DNA of 64,000 nucleotides from Novosphingobium sp. ST904 (lineage in GTDB: Bacteria; Pseudomonadota; Alphaproteobacteria; Sphingomonadales; Sphingomonadaceae), in assembly GCF_001298105.1 (NCBI RefSeq), contig NZ_LGJH01000135.1, positions 1-64,000 on the forward strand, read 5' to 3'. Shown here in pieces: positions 37,429 through 46,007 of the stretch. Under the pieces are notes generated by a model. The model saw only the letters and a list, made by a program, of their open reading frames with translations. It was not told the origin of the DNA and did not search any database. Numbering within the stretch: position 1 is the first letter of the stretch; every line of letters starts with the position of its first letter. A program made the translations under genes and the position numbers.

Positions 37429-38670
37429 TTGCAGCGCACATCGTCCGTCATGGGAATTCAGCTATCGGCGCGTTTCGCCGCAGCGGCTTGCGCGGTGTCG
37501 GTGGCAGCGATCGGCCTCGCGTCTCCAGCCCTTGCCGCTCCTTATGGTCCCGACGCGACGACGCCGGGCGAAGCGGCGGTGGCGGGGGCACTGGATGCGA
37601 TCGCCAATCCCGCGACCAGCACTTATGGGCCGATGCTGGATTCGATCGACGATCTGCCGGATGCCTCGCAGCGCGCGGCCGCGCTGAACCAGCTGAGCCC
37701 GCGTAATTATCGGCTGCTGCCGCGTCTCGCCATCCAGTCGATGGACGCGACGGACCGGGAGATCCGGGGCTATCTGGTCCAGCGCCGTGAAATGGCGCTT
37801 GATGCCGGGCCCGATGTGCCGAGCAGCGGCGACAAGACGATCACCTTCATGCTCAGCTACGGCCTCAAGCAGGGCAAGTATGAGGCCCGCACCGATCGTC
37901 CTTCTGCAAATTCGGACAGCCGGTCGATCCGCGCCGGCGTCGATATCGCGCCGGTCGAGGGCATGATCCTGGGCGCGACGCTGGGTATCGACGGTCTCGA
38001 TGCCAATCTCGACCGCAGCCAGCAACCGCGTATCACCCAGTTCAACGTGAACATCGGGCCCTATGCCAGCTATACGAACGGCAAGTTCTACGTCGATGCC
38101 ACTGCCGGATACAACCGGAGCTACTACAAGCTGCGGCGGCAGGTGTCCTGGACCGGGTTCACGGATCAGCTTCAGGCCCGTGCAGATGGCGATAACGCCG
38201 CAGGTACGGTCGAAGCAGGCGGAATTCTGCAAGTCGGCGCCCTTCGGGCGCAACCGTTCGCCGGATTGCAGTATCGATACGCCGACGTCAGCGGGTTTGC
38301 GGAGCACGGCGGCACCGCCGCGCTGGGTGTCGCAAGATACAAGACGGAATCGCTGCGCGGATCTCTCGGCTTGCGCACGACGGCGACGGTCAAGAAAGGT
38401 TCATGGGCGATCCGGCCGATGGTCGAGGCGCAATGGCAGCGTGAACTGCGTTCGCATCCCGACAGCCGGATCGAGGCGATCTTCCTTGACGGAGGCACCC
38501 CGATCTTCACGCTGCCCGCCGGTCGCTATGCGCGCAATGCCGCCATTGTCGGCGCAGGGCTGACCGCAGTTCACGGCGACCGGACCGCGCTTCGTCTTTC
38601 CTACAACGGAGAACTTGCGAAGGACCGCCGCGTCCATGCCTTTGCGATTACCGCCAGTCGCCGCTTCTAG
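37429..38670 (+). CDS. Autotransporter beta-domain protein with almost no passenger
   Basis: About 413 residues. TTG 37429 has AGGGAG six bases upstream; ATG 37450 is the alternative. Signal peptide (LSARFAAAACAVSVAAIGLASPALA), a ~100-residue helical pre-barrel segment (QRAAALNQLSPRNYRLLPRL), then the autotransporter barrel from about residue 140 (ITFMLSYGLKQGKYEA) to the last aromatic residue in ITASRRF. With no substantial passenger it may act as an outer-membrane porin-like or anchor protein. It shares its frame with the prepilin peptidase upstream without a stop between them, but its own start signals argue for separate translation. Confidence 0.8.
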   Translation: MQRTSSVMGIQLSARFAAAACAVSVAAIGLASPALAAPYGPDATTPGEAAVAGALDAIANPATSTYGPMLDSIDDLPDASQRAAALNQLSPRNYRLLPRLAIQSMDATDREIRGYLVQRREMALDAGPDVPSSGDKTITFMLSYGLKQGKYEARTDRPSANSDSRSIRAGVDIAPVEGMILGATLGIDGLDANLDRSQQPRITQFNVNIGPYASYTNGKFYVDATAGYNRSYYKLRRQVSWTGFTDQLQARADGDNAAGTVEAGGILQVGALRAQPFAGLQYRYADVSGFAEHGGTAALGVARYKTESLRGSLGLRTTATVKKGSWAIRPMVEAQWQRELRSHPDSRIEAIFLDGGTPIFTLPAGRYARNAAIVGAGLTAVHGDRTALRLSYNGELAKDRRVHAFAITASRRF

Positions 38671-38808
38671 GCGAAACGTGCCGCAAAACATCGTTCGAAC
38701 TGACTGTAACGCTGCGGGAAAGCCGCCGATACGAACATAGTTTAACGCGGCTCGGGCGCAGGAGCCCGATATGAAGGCGGTTCGGGTCGGGAAATGATGG
38801 AGGGCTTG

Positions 38809-39837
38809 ATGGCCGGTTTTGTACGAGACATTCTTACGACGCTCTCTTACGAACCCCATCCTTCCGAAGGGCCTGGCGTTGACGGCGAAGCGTTATCGCG
38901 GCTCGACCAGAGACTGGCCGGGTTCGTGCAGGGCGGCGGACGGGCGCGGACGGCGATCTCGATCCGCCCTGCCGATTGCAGCGTCTGGGATGGAAATCCG
39001 CGCGACGTGCCAGGACTGTCGGCTGAAAGCTGCCGTTCGCTTATCGAATCCATCGCGCAGGAGGATGGGAACCGGATTCCCGTGCTGGTAAGGCACAATC
39101 CTCCCGGTTCTGATCATCCCTATCAGTTGCTGGTGGGTAGCCGGAGGCGCTTCTCGGTTGACTGGCTCAATCACAATGGGCGACCGGAAATCCGGTTGAC
39201 CGCGCTCATCGTGGATCTCACCGACGAGGAGGCGTTCCGCCTCGCGGATATCGAAAATCGCGAACGCGAGGATATCACCGAACTGGATCGCGCTCGCAGC
39301 TACCAGAATGCGGTCGATCGCTTTTATGGCGGTGTGCAGTCGCGGATGGCCGAAGCGCTCAACCTGTCGAACAGCCAGCTCAGCAGGTTGCTTGCGTTGG
39401 CGCAGATGCCGGACGATGTCGTAAATGCTTTCGCCACACGCGATGAATTGCGCGTTCGCCATTCCGAAGTTCTGACGCCGCTTCTGCGCCGCCCGGAGCA
39501 ATGCCAGCGCGTTCTCGTAACCGCGCGGCAGATCGGTGAGGAACAACAGCGTCTCGCGGCCTCCGGGGAGCGTATGATTCCGGCCGCGACGGTGTTGAGC
39601 CGCCTCAAGGAGGCAGGCAAGGAAGGCGATGCGCGAAAGGGGAACGACACCCCCCTGATCGTGGGAGACGCACGGGTAGGCAGGATCAAACCCGCACGCG
39701 AGGGTGTTTCCGTCGATCTGATTGTCAGCGAGGATACCGATATCGATGCCTTGCTACGGGCCCTGCGGGTCGCGCTGATCGATAGTCGCAGACAGTTGCC
39801 GGCCGATGCCGATATCGGCGACGACGGATTCTCATGA
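38809..39837 (+). CDS. Orphan ParB-like protein
   Basis: 342 residues from ATG 38809, which has an excellent GGAGGG site. It aligns along its length with the replicon's own ParB: nuclease-like fold with VGSRRRFSVDWL (GxRR motif), FRLADIENREREDITELDRA and the helix-turn-helix MAEALNLSNSQLSRLLALAQ. No parA or parS-like palindrome is nearby. Roles to consider are a second partition/CTPase clamp on the same DNA, a modulator of ParB, or a transcription regulator such as KorB/Noc-type proteins. The similarity of the two proteins within FRLADxENRxRxD is strong enough to suggest duplication. Confidence 0.88.
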   Translation: MAGFVRDILTTLSYEPHPSEGPGVDGEALSRLDQRLAGFVQGGGRARTAISIRPADCSVWDGNPRDVPGLSAESCRSLIESIAQEDGNRIPVLVRHNPPGSDHPYQLLVGSRRRFSVDWLNHNGRPEIRLTALIVDLTDEEAFRLADIENREREDITELDRARSYQNAVDRFYGGVQSRMAEALNLSNSQLSRLLALAQMPDDVVNAFATRDELRVRHSEVLTPLLRRPEQCQRVLVTARQIGEEQQRLAASGERMIPAATVLSRLKEAGKEGDARKGNDTPLIVGDARVGRIKPAREGVSVDLIVSEDTDIDALLRALRVALIDSRRQLPADADIGDDGFS

Positions 39838-40535
39838 TCTAGTTTACGACCTAGCTGAGAAGTGTCTGCCGCTTTCGCGGCGCTTTTCGGGCTTGGCGCC
39901 TGAAGACGCGGGAATTGCGCGTCTGTCAGCTATCGCGCGCTCGCCTTGCGCGTGATGCACTGTTCTACCGTATTTTCGGAGAGCGACCGGTTCTCCGCCG
40001 GTTTTGCCGCCATGCGCTGCGTGCGAGCGGCGGGCTTGTTGTCGTCGCCATCCCCAGGATTACCGGACCAACCGATTTTTCGCCCGGTTTCGGGAGCGGG
40101 GTTTGGCGGAGCGAGGCGGCTACGGGCGGGTGATGACGGTCGCATATCTCCCGGCAGCAGAGGTGGTATTCCGACTCTGAAGCCGGGGCCTCGTGTGCTG
40201 CGGTCTGATGCCCCGGTTCAGGCGTAAAGCACCGGCTGTGCCGCCCTAACAACACTCACTCCGGCTTGATTGCCAAATCCAGGCATAAGCGCGGATTGCG
40301 TGCGCTGCGCGGCCATTTGCGAGCTTCAATCCAGCGAAAGGCTGGCATTTTCGCGGGATTATATCCCAAAGTCAGTAATTTGCGTGGGGCGAAAGGCATA
40401 TCGCGCATTCCCGAAGCGGGACTGGTTCCGGGCCAGGGACAGCAGGTTCTGCGCGGTTCCTTCTCGGCGAGAGGAGCCCTCCATGATGCGCTTAGGCTTC
40501 GGCGCAGTGGGCAATTTCCATGGAGGTTAATCGAG
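39838..40535. other. 698-base stretch without a gene
   Basis: The stretch begins with a possible terminator at 39,868. Several short open frames lack ribosome sites and protein character. The last ~60 bases contain the GGAGGTTAA site of the lipoprotein. No promoter stands out. Confidence 0.5.
39868..39887 (+). terminator. Terminator of the orphan parB gene
   Basis: GCCGC-TTTC-GCGGC followed by GCTTTT, 31 bases after the stop. The stem is short but followed by a T-run. Confidence 0.5.
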
Positions 40536-41924
40536 ATGCCGCGTCAACAACCGCGCCGTTCCACAAGGCATGTCCTGCTTTGTGCGACTGCAATTCCGCT
40601 TCTGCTGTTGGGTGCCTGTGCCGATGGAGTCGGCTTCAGGGTTGGCGCCGGCGGTGGAGGATCACCGTCCGGTCCGACTGGACCTACCAGCCCGACTGGC
40701 CCCACCGGCCCCACCGGCCCCACAGGTCCGACCGGCCCTACCGGCCCTACCGAACCAACCGGTCCCACAACCTTCACCGGTCCGCTTGCCGGGGTCGGCG
40801 TCGGTGGCACCGATCTGCTCGGGCCAAGCGGTGCGGGAACGCTGATCGATGTGAACGTGGCGCCGGGCACGGCTACCTCGAATGGCAGCGGCCTCGTGGT
40901 CGACGTGCTGACGGGAGACGGAAAGGTTGTGCAGGTCACTCTGCCCACCACGACCGCGCAGACGCAGCAGGCTCTCGCGCCGCTGGGTTCGTTGACGGGC
41001 GCTCTTCTGGGCGATCAGGTTGGCGGTACGGTGACGCAGGTGACGAATGGCCTGGCGCCCACCGTTGCGACGGTGACGTCCACCGTGAACGGCATCACCT
41101 CGCCCCTGCTGGATACCGTCAATGGCGCCCTGTCGCCGCTCACCGGCGAGACCGGGATACTGGCTCCGGTCACCGGCCAGCTCGGCGGCCTCGTCGATGG
41201 GCTGACGGGCGGCCTGGGCGGGGGCAGCAACGATCCCGCGCGCACTTACGATGGGCCGCTGCTGGGGCTGGACCTCGGCAACAACGTGGTGTCCGGGCCG
41301 AGCACGAACGATACGCTTGTCGGCCTCAATGTCCTTTCCGACAATCCAGGCCTTACTTCGGGGCAACTGGTCACGGCCGATGTGCTTGCTGACGGCAACG
41401 TCCTCGCAGTCACGCTGCCGACCACCAGCGAAGGCGTGGCCGCCGGGCTGGCGCCGGTCGGCAATCTGGCTGGCGCCCTGCTCGGCGAGCAGGCCGGCGG
41501 GATCGTGGATCAGGTGACGACAGGTGTGGCACCCGTGATCGCGCCGGTAACGGCCACTGTCGATGCCGTGACGTCGCCGTTGCTCGCCACTGTCAATGGA
41601 TCGCTTGGGTCTATCACCGGCAACCTGGGGACCGGAGCAGGTGCGGGATCGCTACTTGAGCCGGTGACAGGGCTCGTCGGCGGGCTCGTCGGAGGCCTCG
41701 GGAATGGTTCGACCGGGACCGGCGCGGTGCTGGCGCCGGTGACAGGGCTGGTCGATGGCCTGACCGGCGGCCTCACAGGAGGGCTCACGGGAGGCGGAAG
41801 TGGTTCAGGGGCTGTCCTCGCGCCGGTTACGGGTGTCGTCACCTCGCTGGTGGGCGGTCTTACCGGAAGCACGTCCGGCTCCGGTTCGCTGCTGGGCGGA
41901 CTGCTCGGCGGTTCCGGCAACTGA
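40536..41924 (+). CDS. Collagen-like lipoprotein with duplicated beta-rich domain
   Basis: 462 residues. Lipoprotein signal ending LLLLGAC with Cys28 as lipid site; a Gly-rich spacer; eleven Gly/Ser/Glu-Pro-Thr triplets forming a collagen-like stem (40671-40769). Then come two homologous ~130-residue units: [15 protein letters not shown]...[18 protein letters not shown]...[10 protein letters not shown] and [15 protein letters not shown]...[18 protein letters not shown]...[11 protein letters not shown] Gly/Thr-rich tail ([18 protein letters not shown]) ends the protein. The site GGAGGTTAA precedes ATG 40536. Likely an outer-membrane-tethered surface protein, structural or adhesive. I do not recognise a named family for the repeated domain. 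Confidence 0.82.
   Translation: MPRQQPRRSTRHVLLCATAIPLLLLGACADGVGFRVGAGGGGSPSGPTGPTSPTGPTGPTGPTGPTGPTGPTEPTGPTTFTGPLAGVGVGGTDLLGPSGAGTLIDVNVAPGTATSNGSGLVVDVLTGDGKVVQVTLPTTTAQTQQALAPLGSLTGALLGDQVGGTVTQVTNGLAPTVATVTSTVNGITSPLLDTVNGALSPLTGETGILAPVTGQLGGLVDGLTGGLGGGSNDPARTYDGPLLGLDLGNNVVSGPSTNDTLVGLNVLSDNPGLTSGQLVTADVLADGNVLAVTLPTTSEGVAAGLAPVGNLAGALLGEQAGGIVDQVTTGVAPVIAPVTATVDAVTSPLLATVNGSLGSITGNLGTGAGAGSLLEPVTGLVGGLVGGLGNGSTGTGAVLAPVTGLVDGLTGGLTGGLTGGGSGSGAVLAPVTGVVTSLVGGLTGSTSGSGSLLGGLLGGSGN
40671..40769 (+). repeat. Collagen-like triplet repeat (11 x 9 bases)
   Basis: Eleven consecutive nine-base units encode Gly-Pro-Thr, with Ser at the third and Glu at the tenth unit in place of Gly. The near-identity of units at the DNA level (GGCCCCACC type) suggests slippage-prone length variation. 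Confidence 0.9.
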
Positions 41925-41992
41925 TTGGCCGGCCCGTGCAGGCTGCGGCCTGCGCGGGCCTCCCCGCCACAACCCCTTCGGATCGCGCCAAG

Positions 41993-43387
41993 ATGATCGA
42001 CCTCGACAAGATCAGCCCGCCCAATCGTTGCAGCAATTACCTTCTGATCGTCCGCCTCGACAACGCGCGGGCCATCGCCTCTGTCTATGGCGGGGATGCC
42101 GTGACGGCCGCTGTCGCGCATCTTGAGGAGGGGATCGCGGCGAGCCTCAACCCCGCGCGGATATGCGGGATCGATGGCGACGAGATCACCGTGCTCGCCC
42201 ATGCGGCCTTGCTGGATGCGGATTTCGTCAGCACGCAGGTCGATGCATTATGCAGGGCATTGTGCCTGTCGCCTGTGCAGCATGGCGGCAACCGGATATT
42301 GCTGTCGGTATCTGTCGGATACAGCGATCCGGTGCCGGGAATGCTTCCGGAAGATCGTTCGGAAGCCTGCCTGGCTGCCCGGAAACGCCTCGAGGCCGCC
42401 TGTTCGCCCGGTGCCGGGCCGATGCCTTCCACGGTGCAGGGACAGGCGCGCTACCGAGACGACATGACGCGCGCGGTACGGTTCATAGACCAGTTTTCCG
42501 GCGGGGAAACGTTCTTCGCATGGCGGCCGGTTTTCCACTCCCGCGATCCCGATCTGGTCCTGCAGCACGAAGCTTTGCTGCGCGTCTCCGGCCCGCAGGG
42601 CGAGCAGGTGGATTGTTCCGCCGCCTATGCCGCTCTCGAGCGGCTGGGGTTCGTCCATCTTCTCGATCGCGCTCTGGCTCTCAGGGTTCTCGAGGAACTG
42701 GAATCCGATCCGCGTGCTGCGCTGTCGATAGCCATCTCTCCGCAGAGCCTGTCCTTCGCGCTTGGCGGCCCCGATGCCGCGTGGACCGAGTTTCTCGATC
42801 GGATTGAGCACAGGCCTGCCGACGCCGCCCGGCTCACGCTCGAGTTCCATGAATCGGCCGGTTGCCGGTTCTGGCCCGATACGCTCACGTTCCTGAATAC
42901 ACTTCGAGAGCTGGGCGTGCGCTTTGCGATCTCAGGCTTCGGCGGTGGTCATGCTGCGACCCGGCAACTGGCCGTCCTGCGGCCGGATGCGGTCAAGCTG
43001 GATAGCGCCTTCCTGCGCACCGCCACGCTCTCGGACCGGAATCGCGCGCGGATCGGGCACCTGATCGGCGAGGCGAAAACGCTCTGCAGCACTGTCATCC
43101 TCAGTGGCGCGGAAACGCCAGCCCAGATCAGGCTCGCGGTGGAGGAGGGCGCCGAATGGCTTGCCGGCGCCCGTCAGGGGCGGGCCGGAATCCCGCGCAA
43201 CCGGCCTTCCCAGCGGCGCGAAGGGCTCGCGGCAGGGCCGGGTTCCCGGGCCGCCGTCTTCGCGCCTGTGCTTCCCACGCCGACCCCGTTTTCCCCGGCG
43301 CCCTTTTCGACCGGCCGGCGAGACAGAGCCCGGTGTTCTGAACCGGCCCACACGACTTTCCGTGCCGGTGCTCCGGACGGACCATGA
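41993..43387 (+). CDS. Degenerate GGDEF-EAL protein, probable c-di-GMP receptor rather than enzyme
   Basis: About 464 residues, soluble. An N-terminal GGDEF-like domain has the signature altered to GIDGDEITVL and lacks the usual DLTRLPNR helix. The EAL domain keeps QHEALLRV and DAVKLDSAFL, but the metal-binding DDFG is ISGFGGG and the E in LTLEFHES is displaced, so phosphodiesterase activity is unlikely. Such degenerate pairs often sense c-di-GMP, as in LapD or FimX. The last ~70 residues are Pro/Ala/Arg-rich without structure. ATG 41993 and GTG 41936 are both possible starts. It lies between the collagen-like lipoprotein and the PilZ gene, matching a c-di-GMP output module. Confidence 0.82.
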   Translation: MIDLDKISPPNRCSNYLLIVRLDNARAIASVYGGDAVTAAVAHLEEGIAASLNPARICGIDGDEITVLAHAALLDADFVSTQVDALCRALCLSPVQHGGNRILLSVSVGYSDPVPGMLPEDRSEACLAARKRLEAACSPGAGPMPSTVQGQARYRDDMTRAVRFIDQFSGGETFFAWRPVFHSRDPDLVLQHEALLRVSGPQGEQVDCSAAYAALERLGFVHLLDRALALRVLEELESDPRAALSIAISPQSLSFALGGPDAAWTEFLDRIEHRPADAARLTLEFHESAGCRFWPDTLTFLNTLRELGVRFAISGFGGGHAATRQLAVLRPDAVKLDSAFLRTATLSDRNRARIGHLIGEAKTLCSTVILSGAETPAQIRLAVEEGAEWLAGARQGRAGIPRNRPSQRREGLAAGPGSRAAVFAPVLPTPTPFSPAPFSTGRRDRARCSEPAHTTFRAGAPDGP

Positions 43388-43406
43388 CAAACGAAAGGAA
43401 GCTGCG

Positions 43407-43619
43407 ATGACGAACGACAAGGTCCAGCGTGCACGCGATCTCCTGTGCATCGCACTCGAGATGCTCGACGAGTGCGAAACATTCGTGACCGGAGCACTGG
43501 TGTCCGGCGCAATCGATTCCCTCGATGGAGAGCGCGGTCCTTCCGGGCCCGTGGTGGAACGCCCCAGTTTGGAGCGCCGTCCCCGTCTTGTCGCGCCGAC
43601 GATGCGAAGCTGCGCATGA
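43407..43619 (+). CDS. Small protein of unknown function
   Basis: 70 residues (MTNDKVQRARDLLCIALEML...). A good ribosome site, AAAGGAAG, precedes ATG 43407, and the stop overlaps the start of the PilZ gene (ATGA), so coupling to PilZ is likely. The first half is a helix of about 35 residues (DLLCIALEMLDECETFVTGA), the rest is polar and Pro/Arg-rich. The short helical form and coupling suggest a partner or anti-partner of the PilZ-XRE protein, but I do not recognise the family. Confidence 0.65.
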   Translation: MTNDKVQRARDLLCIALEMLDECETFVTGALVSGAIDSLDGERGPSGPVVERPSLERRPRLVAPTMRSCA

Positions 43620-44310
43620 ACCTGGGTCATCACACGCTGCCGGCCCGGCTCGATCGGGCGGATTGCTCCAGCCCGCCCCGGTTCAGCCTCCTGCTGGACA
43701 CGCAGGTGATCGCTGATGGGCATTCGGCCGAAGTATATGTGCACAATCTCTCGCAAGGCGGCCTTCTCGTGGAGGGGGATGTCGAACTGGAGGTGGACGA
43801 TCCGATCGAGATCGACTTGCCGATGGCCCCGGGGGTCCCGGCAAGGGTCGTATGGCGCAGCGACAATTTCTTCGGCTGCCGGTTCGAAACGCCGATATCC
43901 GCGGCTGTCCTCGGTGCGGCCCGGCTTCGCGCCGCGCCGTCGTGTCGGCAAGTGAGCCGGCTCCTGCGCCAGCCCAGGAGGAGGAAGGCGACGCCGATGG
44001 TGCTGGCGGCCAGGAATCGTTGGCACGCCGCCTGCGGCGTCTGCGCAAGCAGAACGGCTTCAGCCAGGGCGCTCTGGCCGAGCGGATCGGCGTCAGCAAG
44101 CCGACGGTCTGGGCATGGGAGCATGGTCGGGCGAGGCCGCAGGATGGCCGCATGAAAGTGATTGCCAGTGCGCTGGGCACGTCCATCGACGAACTCGAAG
44201 GCCTGCCCCGCAAAGACGACCTGGCGTTCGTCATGACGCAGTATCGCGACCAGATTGCGGCGCATTTCAACGTCGCACCGTCAAAGGTACGCATCGTGAT
44301 CGAGTTTTAA
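43616..44310 (+). pseudogene. PilZ domain joined to an XRE-type helix-turn-helix, split by a frameshift
   Basis: From ATG 43616 a PilZ domain is read (RFSLLLDTQVIADG, VHNLSQGGLLVEGD, VVWRSDNFFGCRFE), a c-di-GMP-binding type. The signature RxxxR lies outside the visible start, and only (D/N)xSxxG (NLSQGG) is clear. Past about 43,930-43,955 that frame becomes meaningless, while the next frame gives SEPAPAPAQEEEGDADGA, then an XRE helix-turn-helix (LRKQNGFSQGALAERIGVSK, PTVWAWEHGRARPQ) ending at 44,310. Sphingomonad proteins with PilZ followed by HTH of ~230 residues are known, so one protein of about 230 residues is the likely original. Two separate genes are possible but the XRE part lacks its own start signals. 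Confidence 0.7.
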
Positions 44311-44472
44311 GACCATTGGTGAGCGCGGAGCAATGCTCCACAGGTTATCCTCATGAAAAGCTGGTCTTTGGCTCGTTCATTTATTGATAATGGAGCGTAG
44401 TTATAGGATGGGTAGGGGACCAGTGGCGGCTGGTGCTACACGCCACGTCGTCACGGGGAGGATCGAGATCGG

Positions 44473-44865
44473 ATGCACGACGCGCAGGCCAGGGTACTTG
44501 TCCTCGATGATTTCTCGGCGATCGTCGAGGAATTGCTTACGCTGATGTCGCTTCACGGCATTCCCGGCATGGGTGCGTCCAATCTCGGCGAAGCGGTTAC
44601 GGTTCTGGAGCGGAGCCCTGAAATCAGCGTGATCGCTTGCGATTTGCGGCTCGACCGGGAATCCGGCCTCGACATCGTTTCGCGGGTTCGCGAACACCCC
44701 GAGCTTCGCACCCGGCATTTCGAATATCTTTTCATTACCGGGGACCAGATGCGGCCCGAGATGGTGTCCGGCACCTCGTGCTACATGATCTTGACGAAGC
44801 CGGTCCAGCCGCAGGAACTGATCCGGATGATCCGCAAGCTGCTGGCAAGCGAGGCGCCGGCGTGA
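44473..44865 (+). CDS. Single-domain response regulator
   Basis: 130 residues, receiver domain only. The acidic pair (VLDDFSAIVEE), phosphoacceptor Asp57 in ACDLRLDRESG, Thr in LFITGDQ and Lys in LTKPVQPQE are all present. A GGAGG lies about ten bases upstream. It overlaps the kinase gene downstream (GTGA), so the two are likely a cognate pair. With no output domain it probably passes phosphate on or acts by protein contact, as in CheY or DivK. The regulators and pilus genes nearby suggest control of attachment, by inference. Confidence 0.9.
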   Translation: MHDAQARVLVLDDFSAIVEELLTLMSLHGIPGMGASNLGEAVTVLERSPEISVIACDLRLDRESGLDIVSRVREHPELRTRHFEYLFITGDQMRPEMVSGTSCYMILTKPVQPQELIRMIRKLLASEAPA

Positions 44866-46007
44866 ACCTTCACGACCCGGATCTGGCGGCGCTGCGCGCC
44901 GAGCGCGACGCCTTGCGGGGGATTGTCCATGAACTGAAGACGCATGTCGGGCTGACCGTGGTCAGCGATCTGCGTCTCGATTCCGCCGCGACCACGATTT
45001 TCTTCCGAAGCGAACGCGCGCGCGCGGGAGAGCAGCCGGAAGGTCTTCTCGTGCATCCCGAGGATATCCGCCGTCTTGCTGCGCTCGCCGGGCATTCCGA
45101 CGTTGTCACCGACTTGCGCGTCGGCCCGGGCGGAAGCGGCAGCCTCACGCTCCTCCTGCGCGAGAATCTGGGCGGAACCCATTGGTCCAGCGCGGTACTG
45201 CTGAACATGCGCGAACCGCGCCACCTGCATCATGCGATTGCCGAAAAGGCGCGGCTTGCAGACCTGGGCGAGCGGGCTCTCACGCTAGCGCATGAATTGC
45301 GGCAGCCGCTGTTCACCATCTCCATGGCGAACGAAAGCCTGCGCCTTATGCTGGACCGCGCTGATACCACGCGCTCGCGCCTGCACATGGCGGCGGCGCG
45401 TATCGCGGCGCAGGTGCAGCGTGCCCAGACCATCATCAAGCGCACCCTTTCCGACACGCGGGACGAGGATGTCCTGCCCGGCAGCGCGGATGTCATGGAT
45501 GCCGCGCGCCATTCCGTCGAGTTTCTCGAGGCGCTGTTCGATCGCATCGGCATCCGGGTCGAGCTGGACAGCCGCGGCCTTGTCGCCTGCGTCGATCTCG
45601 ACCGGGTGGAGCTGGAACAGGTCTTTGTCAATGTCCTGCGCAATGCGGCGGACAGCATACAGTCGCGCCGGGAGCAGGGTTGGGATGGGCAGGGCACCAT
45701 CACGATCGCTCTGGAAGTCGAGGCCGGACAGATCCGCTGCATGATCGCGGATAATGGAGCGGGCCTTCCGCCCGATCTTGCGCAAGTGGCGTTCGAACCG
45801 TTCTTCACCACCAAGGCGCACGAAGGCACCGGACTGGGTCTTCATATCTGCAGGCAGATTCTCGAACGCGCGCATGGCGCGATCCGGCTGGTTTCGGGCA
45901 ATGGTGAAGGCACAAGTGCCGAAAGCGCGGGGGCAGAGGGTGCGCGAGTGGAAATCAGCCTGCCGCTGTCGAAGGGAATGGCATCGTCAGATGTCGTCGC
46001 GGCCTAG
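44862..46007 (+). CDS. Soluble sensor histidine kinase
   Basis: 381 residues with no membrane segment. The N-terminal ~130 residues are a PAS/GAF-sized sensor domain of unknown ligand. The phosphoacceptor His144 lies in AHELRQPLFTISMANESLRL. The ATP-binding domain is complete: N box NVLRNAADSIQ, G1 DNGAGLPP and G2 GTGLGLHI. It starts at GTG 44862, coupled to the response regulator. The DHp motif HExRQPLxxISMAN closely resembles that of the convergent kinase ending at 45,987, suggesting the two talk to the same partner or dimerise. Confidence 0.9.
   Translation: MNLHDPDLAALRAERDALRGIVHELKTHVGLTVVSDLRLDSAATTIFFRSERARAGEQPEGLLVHPEDIRRLAALAGHSDVVTDLRVGPGGSGSLTLLLRENLGGTHWSSAVLLNMREPRHLHHAIAEKARLADLGERALTLAHELRQPLFTISMANESLRLMLDRADTTRSRLHMAAARIAAQVQRAQTIIKRTLSDTRDEDVLPGSADVMDAARHSVEFLEALFDRIGIRVELDSRGLVACVDLDRVELEQVFVNVLRNAADSIQSRREQGWDGQGTITIALEVEAGQIRCMIADNGAGLPPDLAQVAFEPFFTTKAHEGTGLGLHICRQILERAHGAIRLVSGNGEGTSAESAGAEGARVEISLPLSKGMASSDVVAA

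Noticed and set aside
40671..40769. Gly-Pro-Thr triplet DNA repeats as CRISPR or a non-coding satellite
   Set aside because: Nine-base units in frame with a lipoprotein; a collagen-like stem is the simpler reading.
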